DNA of 64,000 nucleotides from Hygrophila difformis (GCA_030278955.1 JAOANR010000014.1:31075453-31139452); one strand, 5' to 3'. Counted from the first letter of the stretch, positions 21,115 through 32,190 are shown. Made by a program: numbers and translations. The notes: generated by a model not told the origin, from the letters alone.

Positions 21115-23701
21115 TTTTTGGTAACCCAGGTCGGGATGTCACCGCCACATCTCCCTAGTAAGACACGGTTTCTCCGAGCTTACTAAAGAGATGCAAGGCT
21201 AGGTATTACAGTGTTTAAAACATTTAAAGCATTCAAAATAGCCCATACAATATAAATCGAAAATAATAATAGCGTAGCGCAGCGGAAATATTTAGTTTAG
21301 TACAGTATCGCAGCGGAAAATTTAACTAGGGCCGACATGGCCAAAACACGGGTTAAACAGGCCCGTTCATAACATAGTCTAAGTACGAAATTTAAAAGCA
21401 AAATAAAAGTTCCCAAAATCCCATGCATGATTCGTGCTCACACATGCTCATTCCACATATTCTGTAAAGAAAGGAATAAAAACGGTTTTGATCAGCAAAA
21501 TTGCTGAGTAAGTTAACACATGCATGATCGTAGGGTTTAAAAGCCATAACTTTAATAATTTAACAAAAGCATGATAATAACATAATATTTGATTTCATAT
21601 AATCCATATCATATAGCACAATCTATCTCAGGCTCTATTTAATAACACATATCACATGGTCCAAGATAATAACCATAATTTAAGTAAGCATTTAATAATT
21701 TAATTGGACAACAATATCATTTAATCTAGTTTAGTTTAATTTAGAATCCCCATTACATTCCCGATTTGGTATCTCAAGTTTCACGATAAAGATCGCGATG
21801 TCAACAAGTTTAGCCGGTAGCCCGGCGGCCGCAGCCGTATCAGCCATACCCAGTACCACTCCGGAGCCTCGGGAAACCCATACGGATATTCACGAGAGTG
21901 TAGGCTCTAAGTTTCGCCGTTTTGGCAATATCACATTTCAAGTATAGCGCGCGGGGTCACCATCGTCCATTACGGCACGAAGTGAATCGTTAGGGGGCAC
22001 CCTGCAGAGCACTCACCCCTAATTTTAATTTATCAAGTTTGTAAGGGGATTTAGTTTTTTTTTTTAAATCTGACTTCCATTGTATTCATTTAGAAACAAT
22101 ATCTCAATTCGTTTCAACCCTAAAGGTTAATTCCATGTTTCAACAAGATTTCAAAATTTCGTTTCGGTAAATCACAGTTTACTCCAAAATTCGTCTAAAA
22201 TCAGATTTAATTCCAAAAATTCCAAAATTTCATATCTGACTCGGAAACATCAAGATCTACAACTTTCGTGTTTTAACTTTTTCAATCCGAGATACCTAAG
22301 TAGGTCAAAAACGCTAATTTTCGCATAACAAGAAATCTGTCCGAGTTTAATACATCACAGATCAAAGATTTCAATTTCTACCATATCAATTCAACTCCAA
22401 ATTTAATGAAATTTGACAGGGATCATCTTAAGACATTTATCTACAACTTTCATGTTCGGCCAAAGATCTAAAACAGCCTAGATCCTATGTCAAAAACGAG
22501 ATCAAGATCATTCCTAAGTTCTGTCCAAGATTTCAAGATCTAAAATCAAATAGTTCGGTTTCCACGGGTTTTCACCTATCAAATCAACTCCAAAAATTCT
22601 CAAATTTTTACAGTAGCTAGGTCTAAGTCTTAGGAACGTTTTTTGTGTTTTAAGTTTTTCCGTTTGAGTTCGTTTTAAGGGTCGGAAAAATTCAACAATT
22701 CTGTTGCGTCGGTAGAAAACGAAAGTAGACAGATTTATGATTCTTGTCAAATCTTTTAGGTTTCGAATGTTTTAAAATCTCCCAAAACCATGTAAGGTTA
22801 ACTTACAGTGTCTATGAACGTCGGGAATGTCCAATTCGGAGGCGTGGCTTCCAGATCACCGTTTCTCCTCTCCGTTCGTCGGGTTCTACGATCTAGATTC
22901 GATACGGGGGTGTAGAAAGAAAAAGGAGATGATTAGGATTCGTTTTCGAATCGTTTATTGAATAGAGATTGGACCGAGACTTACCACGACTATGGAGATC
23001 TGTTGCGAACTCGTCCACAGCGTTCGTCTTGGTTTCGTGCCTCCGACGACTCCGGATTTAGGGTTCCGAACGTATAGAGTGCTTTAGGGTTTCGTAAACT
23101 TGTTCGGGGCTCCCAAGGGGCTTATTTATAGAATTCTAAGTCCCTAGGGCGTCCACGGCCGACCTAGAACTCTGGAGTCGAGAGGTGTTCAACCGAAAGT
23201 CGAAAAATCCGCGTTCGGGTGAGAGATTCACGCAACAACCAAATCTGTGGGGTGGCGCGGTCGTGGCGCGCTAAACCCCTTCCACCGCGCGGCCACCGCG
23301 CCGTCTACGCCTGGACTTCGGTCCGGGCGGGTCGTGCGATCCGTCGTGCGTTTCCGCCTCTCTTTCGGGTTTCTATCCCTCTTTGCTCCCGAATGCCGAT
23401 TCCCGGGGTATATTCGAGTTCATACTTTCTTTCTAATTTTATTCTTAGTCTAGTTGGATGTTCTGGACTCGAATACTCGAGTTCATTAGTGTCGGGTTTT
23501 GGTGTTCCATTTATCCATCCTTTTGTTTAATTAAATTCCTTTAATTCCTTTTTAAGTAAAAATCTCATTTCTCATTTCCTTATATTTATTTATTTCTTTT
23601 ATTTGCTGGATTTGTTTATTTATTTATAGTATTTATTTTATTTATTATTTATTTATTTAATTATTGTTTTATCTTATGTTGGAAAATTCTCGGGTATTAC
23701 A
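21115..23701 (-). mobile_element. Chromovirus B 5' LTR, inner end truncated
   Basis: It is about 2587 bp and nearly identical to the 3' LTR. The outer end (GGTATTACA, 23701) is intact and followed by the ATTGA duplication. The inner end lacks the terminal 13 or so bases and starts at TTTTTGGTAACCC. The TATA box is at 23123-23130. Confidence 0.93.
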
Positions 23702-24170
23702 ATTGACCCATAGGAATTGACCCATCAATTTAGAGAAGAAGGATTGGGAAAAGCCTACAAGAGTATTCATTGGTTTTGGAGATTGTTGGAGATTTATAAA
23801 CAAGGAGCAATGGCTGGAGGTAAGTTAATCTTCCCCTTTCGCTGTACAGATCCGATTGTAATTGGTATGAGTAATTGGATCTGCCTTAGCATTTTACATT
23901 TGGTATCAGAGCAACTATTTGCCTCTGCCTTGTTCCGTAATTGAGATTTGGTACGATACGGCGTTATTTTTGTTTCCGGCATTTTTGTTTAGTAAATCCT
24001 TGCAGTTTTGGCTACGAAATACGTAAGCAATTTTGGTTCTATGTTAAACGGATGTTGACAGAGATGTACTTCTATTAATTGGTGGAACTTGATTTTCCTT
24101 CTGATTTACTGCCTGTTGCTCCTTGTTTATAAATCTCCAACAATCTCCAAAACCAGTCAATTTATTAATT
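23702..24170 (+). mobile_element. Inverted copia C LTR, primer site and leader fragments
   Basis: After the ATTGA duplication about 20 bp continue the copia C LTR in the orientation of the 12710-12819 arm. At 23724/23725 the orientation flips. LTR sequence then runs on the plus strand to TTTTACA (23898), followed by primer site TGGTATCAGAGC (23901-23912) and leader to 24115. A second flip at 24115/24116 brings about 40 bp of minus-oriented LTR again (TTGCTCCTTG...AACCAGT). The block is thus a fold-back arrangement of copia C ends. Confidence 0.8.
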
Positions 24171-24621
24171 TATTAAATGTTAAGGAAGAAGTTATTGGGT
24201 ACCTTTAGCATTTTTTAATTGGTGTTCCTAACATGCATGTTTTTAAACTTATATTAAGGAATATTTGGTATTTGTTTGATGATTTGGGTTCCCTAAGAAG
24301 ACTTGTGTGCATATATCCACTACCTTTTAATTATAGTTCATAGTGGATTGAGATAAGATTAGAGGTAATTGAGTTAGGGTGTTGTATTAGTAGGTGTGTG
24401 ATGAACAAGTTAAGTTTTGCGATATAATTATTTATAAGGTATAAAATTTCATAATTTACGTGGGGTATTAACTTTTTTAGACCCTATCACTTCCAAAAGG
24501 GAAGTATGTTAATTTAATTAATTTTTATCAAAATTATATTCAATTTTCAGAAATTATTAGACATTTTTGGAATAACATAATTCCCTGGCTTTATGGTACT
24601 ACGGAGCTCCAGTGTGAGGAA
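24171..24621. other. AT-rich DNA, nothing recognised
   Basis: The stretch lies between copia fragments and the duplicated segment. I see no coding signal, terminal repeats or RNA gene. Confidence 0.6.
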
Positions 24622-25040
24622 AAGTCGATTTGATATTCGATCAAAACTCGATTAAATTATTAAATTTGAAATACTTTTAAAAAAATATTAGACAAAACAT
24701 AAGCTTTATCAAGCCTAACAAACTTATATTTTATAGCATAATAAGCAAAACTGTCAATTTAAATTTAAATTATATACTATGTAGCCTAGTTAAATTCGAG
24801 CTACAACTTTATAAATTTTGTTACAGTACAGGTTTGAATTACACTGTTCAGGATCGAAATACACTCAATAATCACCCCTAAGCCACATTCTTAATGTACT
24901 TTACCCCATCCTAACTATCGTCAATCATATTCTGATTTTAATGGTCCATATTGAGTTGAGGTTAAAATAGTAAAAATATGTCATTTTTTCTCTGGCATTT
25001 TCTGCGACAGCTCGAGCTTTTCGGTCACCATTTCGTGACC

Positions 25041-26086
25041 GAGGGAATAACTAAATTAGGCCATCAAAAGGCAACTCTTCTGCTTTTAGGCCACACTTTT
25101 TTTATTATCTATTATTGGGCCATGAGAAGCAAAACGGGCCAGATTTTAAGTAATTTTGTCGGATTAAAACAATGAGTGGGGCGCGTGCACATCAACCGCT
25201 TATATTGTCTGGAATTGTTGTAAAAAACGTGTTTTAAGCAACACGTTTCTTCATTTATTGGCTTCTTTTACTGAGGAATGAAAGGTAAAATACTTGGAAG
25301 TGAACGAATCAAAACAAACAATAAGAACATTAGGAGACAAAATTAATCCAGATTACATACTACTCCAAGAACAACCAAACCGAAATACTCTTAAACTAGC
25401 AAATAAATTCCAGTAATCATTACTCTCACCTAAGCTGGGCGCAATCGCTCATTGACAAAAATCCAAAAGAAAAAAAAAAATCCAAAATCCAAAATCTTTC
25501 CAAATCTGATAAAACCGAATCAATCTTTCCTCAAGCAACTGAAAATCGAAGTTTTATGCCATCAATTCCGAACATTTCATCAAAGCTACCATCTCATTAT
25601 GCCCGCAGTCACTTACCTTCCGGCAGCAGTAGAACCTTCTTCCAGCATCGGGTGCCTTCCAACATGTCCTCAGTCGGGCTCGACAACCGCACAAACAATT
25701 TTTGATTGGTAACCCGTACCAGTTTTCCCCATTGTTAGATGATTCCGAGCTCGCCATTGCTCTTCTGACCTAGTTGATACTCGATTTTGTTCGCTCCACA
25801 AGTTTCTCGTTCTGCTCGCCTCCTATTAAGAATGAGGAACCTTTAACCTATGTTAAGTATCCACAAGTTAAAAGACACGGTGAAAAATTATATGGGTGAG
25901 TTTTTTCAACGGCGCGTGAGTCCATAAGCGGTTCATGTGCACTCGGCCCACTCATTGTTTTAATCCGGCAAAATTACTTAAAATCTGGCCCGTTTTGCTT
26001 CTCATGGCCCAATAATGGATAATAAAAAAAGTGTGGCCTAAAAGCAGAAGAGTTGCCTTTTGATGGCCCAATTTAGTTATTCCCTC
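25041..26086. mobile_element. Mutator-like element (non-autonomous MULE), copy 2
   Basis: It is 1046 bp long with the same approximately 160-bp inverted repeats. The 10-bp target duplications TTTCGTGACC are at 25031-25040 and 26087-26096. No transposase is encoded. Target duplications and flanks are shared with copy 1, so the second copy arose by duplication of the region and not by independent transposition. Confidence 0.88.
25554..25757 (-). CDS. GRF-type zinc-finger protein fragment carried by the MULE
   Basis: This 67-residue frame starts MASSESSNNGENWYGLP. It holds a GRF zinc-finger pattern: CLCGCRARLRT, then GRRFYCCRKVSDCGHNE (residues about 22-56), with the GR-[RF]-F signature that gives the family its name. 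GRF fingers bind nucleic acid, and stand-alone plant versions of about 60-130 residues are common. The frame ends soon after the finger, so it lacks the coiled-coil and membrane tail often seen in plant members. It lies wholly within the MULE and may be captured cargo that is still open. Confidence 0.6.
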   Translation of the reverse strand: MASSESSNNGENWYGLPIKNCLCGCRARLRTCWKAPDAGRRFYCCRKVSDCGHNEMVALMKCSELMA

Positions 26087-26453
26087 TTTCGTGACCCATA
26101 TTCTCGGTTGCGAGTTCTGAAGCCCCTCCCATGCAGTCTCTCTCTCACTCTCTCTCTCACTCTCTCTCTCAATTAACTAAATTATGTCATTACCGATATC
26201 TCAGTAAATAATTAAATTTTAAATAGAAAAACCAATACAAATACACACTCACACACACAAAAAAAAAAGCATAAATAAATATATGGCTTCGTAACGCACT
26301 ATTTATATTTAAATGCCTTAACCCTCTTATCTAAGTACTAGTGGGAAAACTGTGCGATGCACAACGTAAAAAAGACATACAACTGCCCATGAAGAAAGAA
26401 AGAATAATTATAGGTAAGTGTTCGTGGGTTCCCATCTACAACAATTTGTTTCC

Positions 26454-26661
26454 AGAGGTTGATAAATTTCTTCGTTAACAACCCTGCAATGAAACATTTC
26501 AATCTAAGACTTGCTACAATCTAGTTAGGGAAGGACTGCAGGAACTTTATTTCTGAAGATAGCACATCAAAAGATGGTTTGATGTAATCTATTCCATAAT
26601 AGTTTACCTAAAGAACTATCATACCGGCAACAGCCAGTCAGATTGAAGTTCTCAAGTATAT
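26454..26661 (-). pseudogene. E2F transcription factor fragment (two exons)
   Basis: Two adjacent exons on the minus strand spell the start of an E2F DNA-binding domain. Exon 26608-26661 follows a TTGCAG acceptor, encodes ...TGCCRYDSSLG and ends at a GTAAAC donor. After a 124-bp intron with a TTGCAG acceptor, the next exon (26483 down to about 26454) encodes LLTKKFINL. Joined, these match the CRYDSSLGLLTKKF hallmark of plant E2Fs. The frame then leaves the family (WKQIVV...), so the fragment is cut there. The rest of the winged-helix domain and the dimerisation region are missing. Confidence 0.75.
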
Positions 26662-26974
26662 CTGCAAGAAATGGAAGCTAGTTATAAAACAAAGTACACT
26701 GGATTCATAAAATATCAAACATAATAGCTCAACATGGAACTAAAACTTGGCTTTAATTAAACAGTTTAATTAAAGTACTGTTAGTTAGTAGCATCACCGT
26801 TGATCCTGCTAGAAGCCCCATTCCAACTAAAACTTGGTTCTAATCAAACAGTTTCCGGCTTCCAAATAACCCAGAGACTCCATTTAAAAGAAAATATTCT
26901 ATCAATTAAGCAAATCTTCATCTTAGAAATCCAAATTATTACATTAATTAATTAATTACCTAGAATAAGCATAC

Positions 26975-27096
26975 CATCAAAGAGTGATCCGACCACGGGA
27001 GGAAGAGACGGCCGCAGATTCACTTTCAGCGGAGAGACATGTGGCAGCGAGGAACACCAAGTAACCGTAGACGACGATCAGGAAGAGGTTTGGACG
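26975..27096 (-). pseudogene. NCL-type Na+/Ca2+ exchanger-like gene fragment
   Basis: An exon on the minus strand starts after an ATTCAG acceptor (27096). It encodes RPNLFLIVVYGYLVFLAATC, which resembles the first transmembrane segment of plant NCL/EF-hand cation exchangers (YGYL.FLAA..LS.GSE). The frame then shifts, and another frame gives PPVVGSLFDGMLIL, which resembles the following GPG.VGGL...DAMLIL region with a deletion. It is clearly broken. The assignment rests on these two short blocks. Confidence 0.5.
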
Positions 27097-27927
27097 CTGA
27101 ATTCTAGGGAAACAAAAAAAAGTTGCCTAATGCATTACCGCTGACAAACTCAGGAAGTCACTGTAAAATGAATGCCATTAACCACATATTTAGTAGCCTA
27201 AAGTATCAAAAATTCAATAATCATGATCAACATAACGTAAGAATGCCACTGACCACATATTTAGTAGCCCGAAGTATTTAAAACCATTAACTCAACAAAT
27301 CAAACGAACCAAAACCAAACAATCTGCAGCCCCAAACATCCTCCTCGAAGCACACAACCCCCAAATTCCCTCAACTGAACACACAGGAGCACAGGACGAA
27401 AACCAAACAATGTGCAGCCCAGAAAAAACGAAATTGAAGATTGGCGAATGCATATTTGAAAACCGAGGAACACAATTCGGAGTTCAATTAATTACCTTCA
27501 ATGCAGCGGCTTCCCAAATCAGTAGGATAACAACATGAAAATGAAGAGAGGTGTACGCAGAGATGTGTGGGCTACGCCTCGCACGTGAAAGAATTGACAA
27601 GGTGATAAAGTTGGAAACCCAACACTAAAATCTAAGCCTAGATTATAACACAATTTGTTCAACTCAGCGGTCTATGAACATTAGCAGGTGATTCCCCAAA
27701 GTCCAAATGTATTATCAGATCTCTCACCCTAAAAAATTCAAGAAAAAGAACTATCATAACCCTGAAAACTTGTCACCAGAGAAAAAATTATGGAAGCCAG
27801 TACACTACAAAATTTAATAACATGTATGATAGACTCATTCCCATCATCAAAATAATAGCAAGCATTATAGTGTTCATAGAAGCAAAATACTTACATATAA
27901 GAAATAAGACGATAGGGGTGCCCTCTC
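27097..27927. other. Non-coding DNA inside the Helitron-like block
   Basis: Probable intron and flanking sequence of captured fragments. I see no coding signal with family resemblance here. Confidence 0.45.
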
Positions 27928-28115
27928 CTAGTCCACCATTTCTAGATAGAAGTATAGCAGTAAGGCCATTTTGTAAAGATGATTTTGCCCCATAAACAGA
28001 CGGCGCAGAGGCATAAAGGATCTGTCTTCCAAATAGCTTTCACATTTTTCATTCATAACTTCACCTGGTGCATAAGACTCTTCAATTTTATCCTTATCTG
28101 GTTCACATGGAACAA
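27928..28115 (-). pseudogene. Unrecognised exon-like fragment
   Basis: On the minus strand a GAACCAG acceptor-like site near 28115 is followed by an open stretch (DKDKIEESYAPGEVMNEKCE...) whose composition looks coding. A second frame in the same place (QILYASAPSVYGAKSSLQNG) also looks protein-like, which suggests a frameshifted exon. I do not recognise the family. It lies between the NCL-like and lyase-like fragments and has the same orientation. Confidence 0.3.
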
Positions 28116-28573
28116 GGATTATCAAGTAGACTTTACATGTCGCAAAAACAAACTCATTAACATAACAAAGGCGAGACCGGAGAATCAATATTTTTTTTTA
28201 AAAAAAAAAGAGGGTGTAGAAAAATACCCTAGGCAAATTCGGATTTCACATTTTTTTTTTCTGTCTGCTATACTTTTTGAGTTGAGCTCTGAAAATTCGT
28301 TTGCTTTCCTATGCTTTAGCACATTCAGGTGGGATGTCCTCGCAGGCAAGATAAATGCAGCGAAGATAAAGCTAATACCTGAGTGCACCACACACAGTTT
28401 AGATCTGCCCCTTGGTTTCCAACATTACCATCTCCTTGACAAATTACAACGTTTTTCAATAAATCAATAAGCATCAAGACTTTTTACATAATAAATTTAT
28501 ATAGAGATACACGAATTTTAGAGATGAAAGCAGATCATCCGAATGCTTAATAACAGTTCTTATGCCTAATAAT

Positions 28574-28800
28574 AATAATGTCTTTTTCATTTTTTTTAGA
28601 AAGAATTTGACCTCATTGTTGGAAGCCACAGTAGTGCATAGGTGCTGGTTGTGGCATTACTATTGTCCCAATTTATCACTAATACACTGACACTATATAA
28701 CAAAATATACACCAAAACACTTACACTATTGTCCCAATTTATCACTAATACACTGACACTGACACTGACACTATATAACAAAATAATGTCTTTTTCATTT
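28574..28800 (-). repeat. Retroposed insertion with 19-bp target duplication
   Basis: A 189-bp insert (28593-28781) is flanked by perfect direct repeats AATAATGTCTTTTTCATTT (28574-28592 and 28782-28800). On the minus strand it ends in a short A-run next to the repeat. It contains a tandem duplication of about 60-70 bp (CACTATTGTCCCAATTTATC occurs twice). A tail plus a long target duplication point to LINE-machinery retroposition. The source transcript is not recognised. Confidence 0.55.
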
Positions 28801-29169
28801 ATTCGTTATTAAAACAAAGTGTATGATGGTAAAAATGAAAAAAATTAACCAACATAGACGAAGCTCATACTACTGCAAACTATAAAAAGTAAAAACTCCA
28901 AAACAGAGGATCGTCTTCCGTACGAATGAATCCTTTCCTTCCCATCCGAAATTCAACCTCCCAAACTACCGAATCGCGATTGATATTTGGAGCCCAATTT
29001 TAGGCAAAAAAGTCAAATTCATACTTCTTCTTTTACCAGTAACAAAGAACTCAAAAATTAAAACGAAGCAATGTGAAAAGGGAAGGCAACCATTTTCATT
29101 TTAAAGAATGAAAAGAACTCAAAAAAAGCCAGAAAAGGTTTCTTTAAAAAGATGTAAGAAGAAGAAACC

Positions 29170-31135
29170 CTGAAAAAAGGTAATATCCCCTGGAGTTGAA
29201 CCACATTCAGTTCAAGGCCTGGTGTAGAGAGACGAGCAGCAGCTGCTGGAACCCATTTTTTTTCTACCAGCAACATAACCACCACATGGTGCAATTGTTC
29301 CACCTGGGTTTTTTTAATAAAACTTACAGCTATTAGATCTGCACCCTGTCAACCGCCGCTGAAATAATGTTAAATTCGATTACATGTACTCTGATGAAGG
29401 TGCCATGAGTCTGAAAAGAAAATCACTACATACCACCATTGGAGGTTCAATGCTTTCTGTAAATTCGCCATAACAGTTATCGACCATTACCACACAATTT
29501 GGATTCTGCAACTGTATGTATATATGCATAGTAAGAAAATTTCAGAGATTGTTGTATAAAAAAAGGAACAAGAGAAATCTGAACAGAAGAAAGGATCATA
29601 AATATGAGGTGAGAATGAAGGTTGGTGGAGTTTACTCAAATATTCACATTCTTATTAGAATATTGTATTGCAAAACAATACTGTGTTACCTTGATTACCT
29701 TTACGGGGCGTTTGGTTCGGGGTATCTGAGATTCCCAATGGGAATCTTAGGTAGGGAATGAAACATGCCCATGTTTGGTTCGGGGCATGTTTTATGTGGG
29801 AATGTCACATTCCCACTGAGGTGGGAATGTTGGGTGTTTTAGGTGGGAATGTAATTCCCACCTGGAGGGCAGGTAATCTTAGATTACCACCTCCACTTTA
29901 CCTACTTTTATACTAATAAGACTTTTATACCCTCACATTTTATACTTATTTTATTTTATAAATTTATATATTTGTATTCTAAAAAATGATATATGAAATT
30001 TAATTTTAAAAAATCAATTGAAAAATTTTTAATTATTTAAATATAGTTTTTACTACTAATATATATTTTCATATTTTAATATATATTTTCATATTTTTTA
30101 AAATTTACTTTTCTTCTATATATAAAATATAAAATAACAAGGATTTAGAGACATTAACTAAGTAATTATCGTACAATAAATTACGTATAAAGAATATTCA
30201 ATATTTTAGAAAACAAATTGGCTTAAATATTTTTATTGTGTAGCAAAATGATATATTTATAAAAGTTCAATTGAAATTCAGGGACATTATGGTAAATTAA
30301 TTAGAACTGGAAATCTGAGATTCCCAATCTAACCAAACGCAATAATCTTAAAACATCACAGAATAAGATTCCCAGTAATCTCATATTTCCAGTAATCTCA
30401 CATTCCCAGCAATCACATTCCCACTGGTAATCTAAGATCCCTCCAACCAAACGCACCGCCATTCCGATTTCATCAACACTCAAGCTACTTCTTCATGAAT
30501 AACCACATGATTCATTGACTTAGTGCACATTTTGTTTGAGGTTTCAATGCAATCTTCAGGTTATCCCCGTAAGCCCTCCATCCTCAGCAAGCTAGAAAAC
30601 AATTATTATGTACAGAAGTAGATCAACAAGTGTCAGCAATAACGAAATCTTGACATGCTCGAGACTTACAAAATTTATGAAAGTCAACATACTCCCACTT
30701 CTCTGTAACTTATTCCAAAATCAGTAAAAGAACCTAAACCATTGGAGTGCCTGATTCCAATAACTTCCTACCAAGTATCATAAGGAGCTCCAGCAATAGC
30801 TACAAGCTGGAAAGTCATCAAAGTACACGTCACTGATGTAGTTGAAGAAAAATTTGCACAATCAAGACAAGTCTCCATAAAGATACAGGAAAGGAGAGAG
30901 GAACCAGAACACACTTCATCCCATGGCCTTAGGCTAGCAATCAACGCGCAGGTGATTGCATGAGTCCCTAAGAAACAAGGTGAGTATGTTATAATAACTT
31001 TTAACACTTATGGAGAAGCAATCACATTCAATATTAAACCTATGCCCATACAATTGTTGCTTCAGCACCAAATATTTCTGCAAAAGCTTGATCCAAGGCG
31101 TCACGCCCACCAGCTTCCTCATGGCCATAACTATG
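29170..31135 (-). pseudogene. Methionine gamma-lyase / aluminium-resistance-like gene fragments
   Basis: Five exon remnants in order on the minus strand match the PLP-dependent methionine-gamma-lyase-like (aluminium resistance) family. They are 31135-31041 (YGHEEAGGRDALDQAFAEIF), 30967-30914 (GTHAITCALIASLRP), 30806-30772 (LVAIAGAPYDT), 29505-29433 (NPNCVVMVDNCYGEF) and 29345 to about 29170 (GADLIA, PGGTIAPCGGYVAG, AAAARLSTPGLEL). Acceptors and several donors are still visible. The last exon needs at least three frame changes, and the N- and C-terminal parts are missing, including the segment between GAPYDT and NPNC. The family uses PLP to cleave C-S bonds; this copy cannot be functional. A MITE sits in one intron. 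Confidence 0.8.
29705..30457. mobile_element. MITE-like element, PIF/Harbinger type
   Basis: The left end GGGGCGTTTGGTTCGGGG and the right end (CCAACCAAACGCACC) form terminal inverted repeats. The subterminal parts are rich in repeated GGTGGGAATGT and GATTCCCA motifs in both orientations. The interior is very AT-rich and has no coding region. GG-rich CGTTTGGTT ends are typical of PIF/Harbinger MITEs. I could not confirm a 3-bp target duplication. Confidence 0.6.
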
Positions 31136-31215
31136 CTGCCACCAAAGTGCTGATACAGATGCAGATGCACAAAATTGTAATAAACCAAATATGTTTCATT
31201 GAATATGTTAAACAA

Positions 31216-32190
31216 TGCTATCTAATTGGTCTGAAAGCGACAAAGTAGTGCAACATATGGACATAACATGACTTTTTATTTCCCATCATTATGAGAGTCC
31301 ATAGATGATCGTCTATTTCTTAGATCTCCAAAGTAATTTGCAACTGCAGTACTAAAAACATTAATAATACTCTATAACATACATTGATATTTATGTTATT
31401 GTCATCCAATAACATATCTTCTTTCAAATGAATGTGACTACATGCTTTGAAAATTAAAACCATGAAATCCACTTTATCAAACACGGAGAATTTTTTAGTA
31501 TTTCCTGCACACCTGCCAAAACAAATAAAACAAATATGAATAAACAGTAGTCGCGTATATTAATGCCCGCGGGCATTAAAAAACTGATCAGTTCTGAGTG
31601 TACATACTTGTGCCAATCGAGGCCACGAACTGCGGTAATAGAGCGAACAGATATCGCTTGAAGCAGAAGAGCAGGGAGCTACGCTAGGCAGCCAGGCGCG
31701 ACAACAGCCGCGAGGCGAAGAGAAGGGCATCAAAGTGAGGGCAGCAAGGGCGAGTGAAGGCAACATCACAAAATAAATCAAAAACTACGGAAAACCCATC
31801 AACCTTATCCGAATGAAACTTTTACAACCCACTTCCAAAGTCCAGCCGAAACAAAAATGAAGAGACATTAAAACCCAATTCATTTCCACCAAACCCTCAA
31901 TCACCTGCGACGAGAAATCCCTACAGCATGCTCCCATCCCCAATCAATATTAAAAATTCCCAACAAAACAATAACAATCCACAGGAAAACTAATATGAAC
32001 CAGAAAAATATTTGGCATGAAATTACCCACAGAAGCTCAGAATGGAAGCCAAAACAAGGACAAAGAGCAGATGGCGGGCAATTAAAATGAGCATAAATAA
32101 CTTGTTAATGACATTAAAACAGAGATACAGACATAGATCATGTCAATGATACCCAAAAAAAATATGAACTAATAATATAGAAACATGTAC
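31216..32190. other. Non-coding DNA between lyase-like and TOM1-like fragments
   Basis: This is probable intron, flank or junction sequence inside the Helitron-like block. A GC-richer patch (about 31610-31770) has an open frame on the minus strand with no family resemblance. The exons for the GAT domain that should follow the TOM1-like VHS domain are not found here. Confidence 0.45.

Larger units (their letters stand above)
12820..23701 (-). mobile_element. Ty3/gypsy chromovirus B, nearly complete
   Basis: The element is 10.9 kb on the minus strand, flanked by a perfect 5-bp target duplication ATTGA (12815-12819 and 23702-23706). It has a 5' LTR at 21115-23701, a 24-bp repeat array, a small coiled-coil frame, gag-pol, polypurine tract and 3' LTR. 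Integrase lies after RNase H and the tail is chromodomain-like, so it is a chromovirus, probably Tekay/Del. By eye the LTRs differ at about six positions in 2.59 kb, so the insertion is young. Defects are a two-base deletion in pol and loss of the inner 5' LTR end with the primer site. Confidence 0.95.
24622..26391. repeat. 1.77 kb duplicated segment, copy 2
   Basis: This is the same segment as 1029-2795, in the same orientation, with few substitutions. Here the last 54 bp (from 26338) continue directly into the Helitron-like block, so this copy preserves the original right-hand context. Confidence 0.93.

Noticed and set aside
28596..28781. VSVSV-type small reading frame on the minus strand
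   Set aside because: It comes from ACACTG repeats within a retroposed insert; low complexity and no start context.
30301..30483. 60-codon minus-strand frame near the MITE right end
   Set aside because: It is made of the repeated GGGAATGTGA-type subterminal motifs of the MITE.
31560..31781. 73-codon minus-strand frame in a GC-richer patch between captured fragments
   Set aside because: Composition is Ser/Leu-rich with no recognisable motif and no splice context linking it to the neighbouring fragments.
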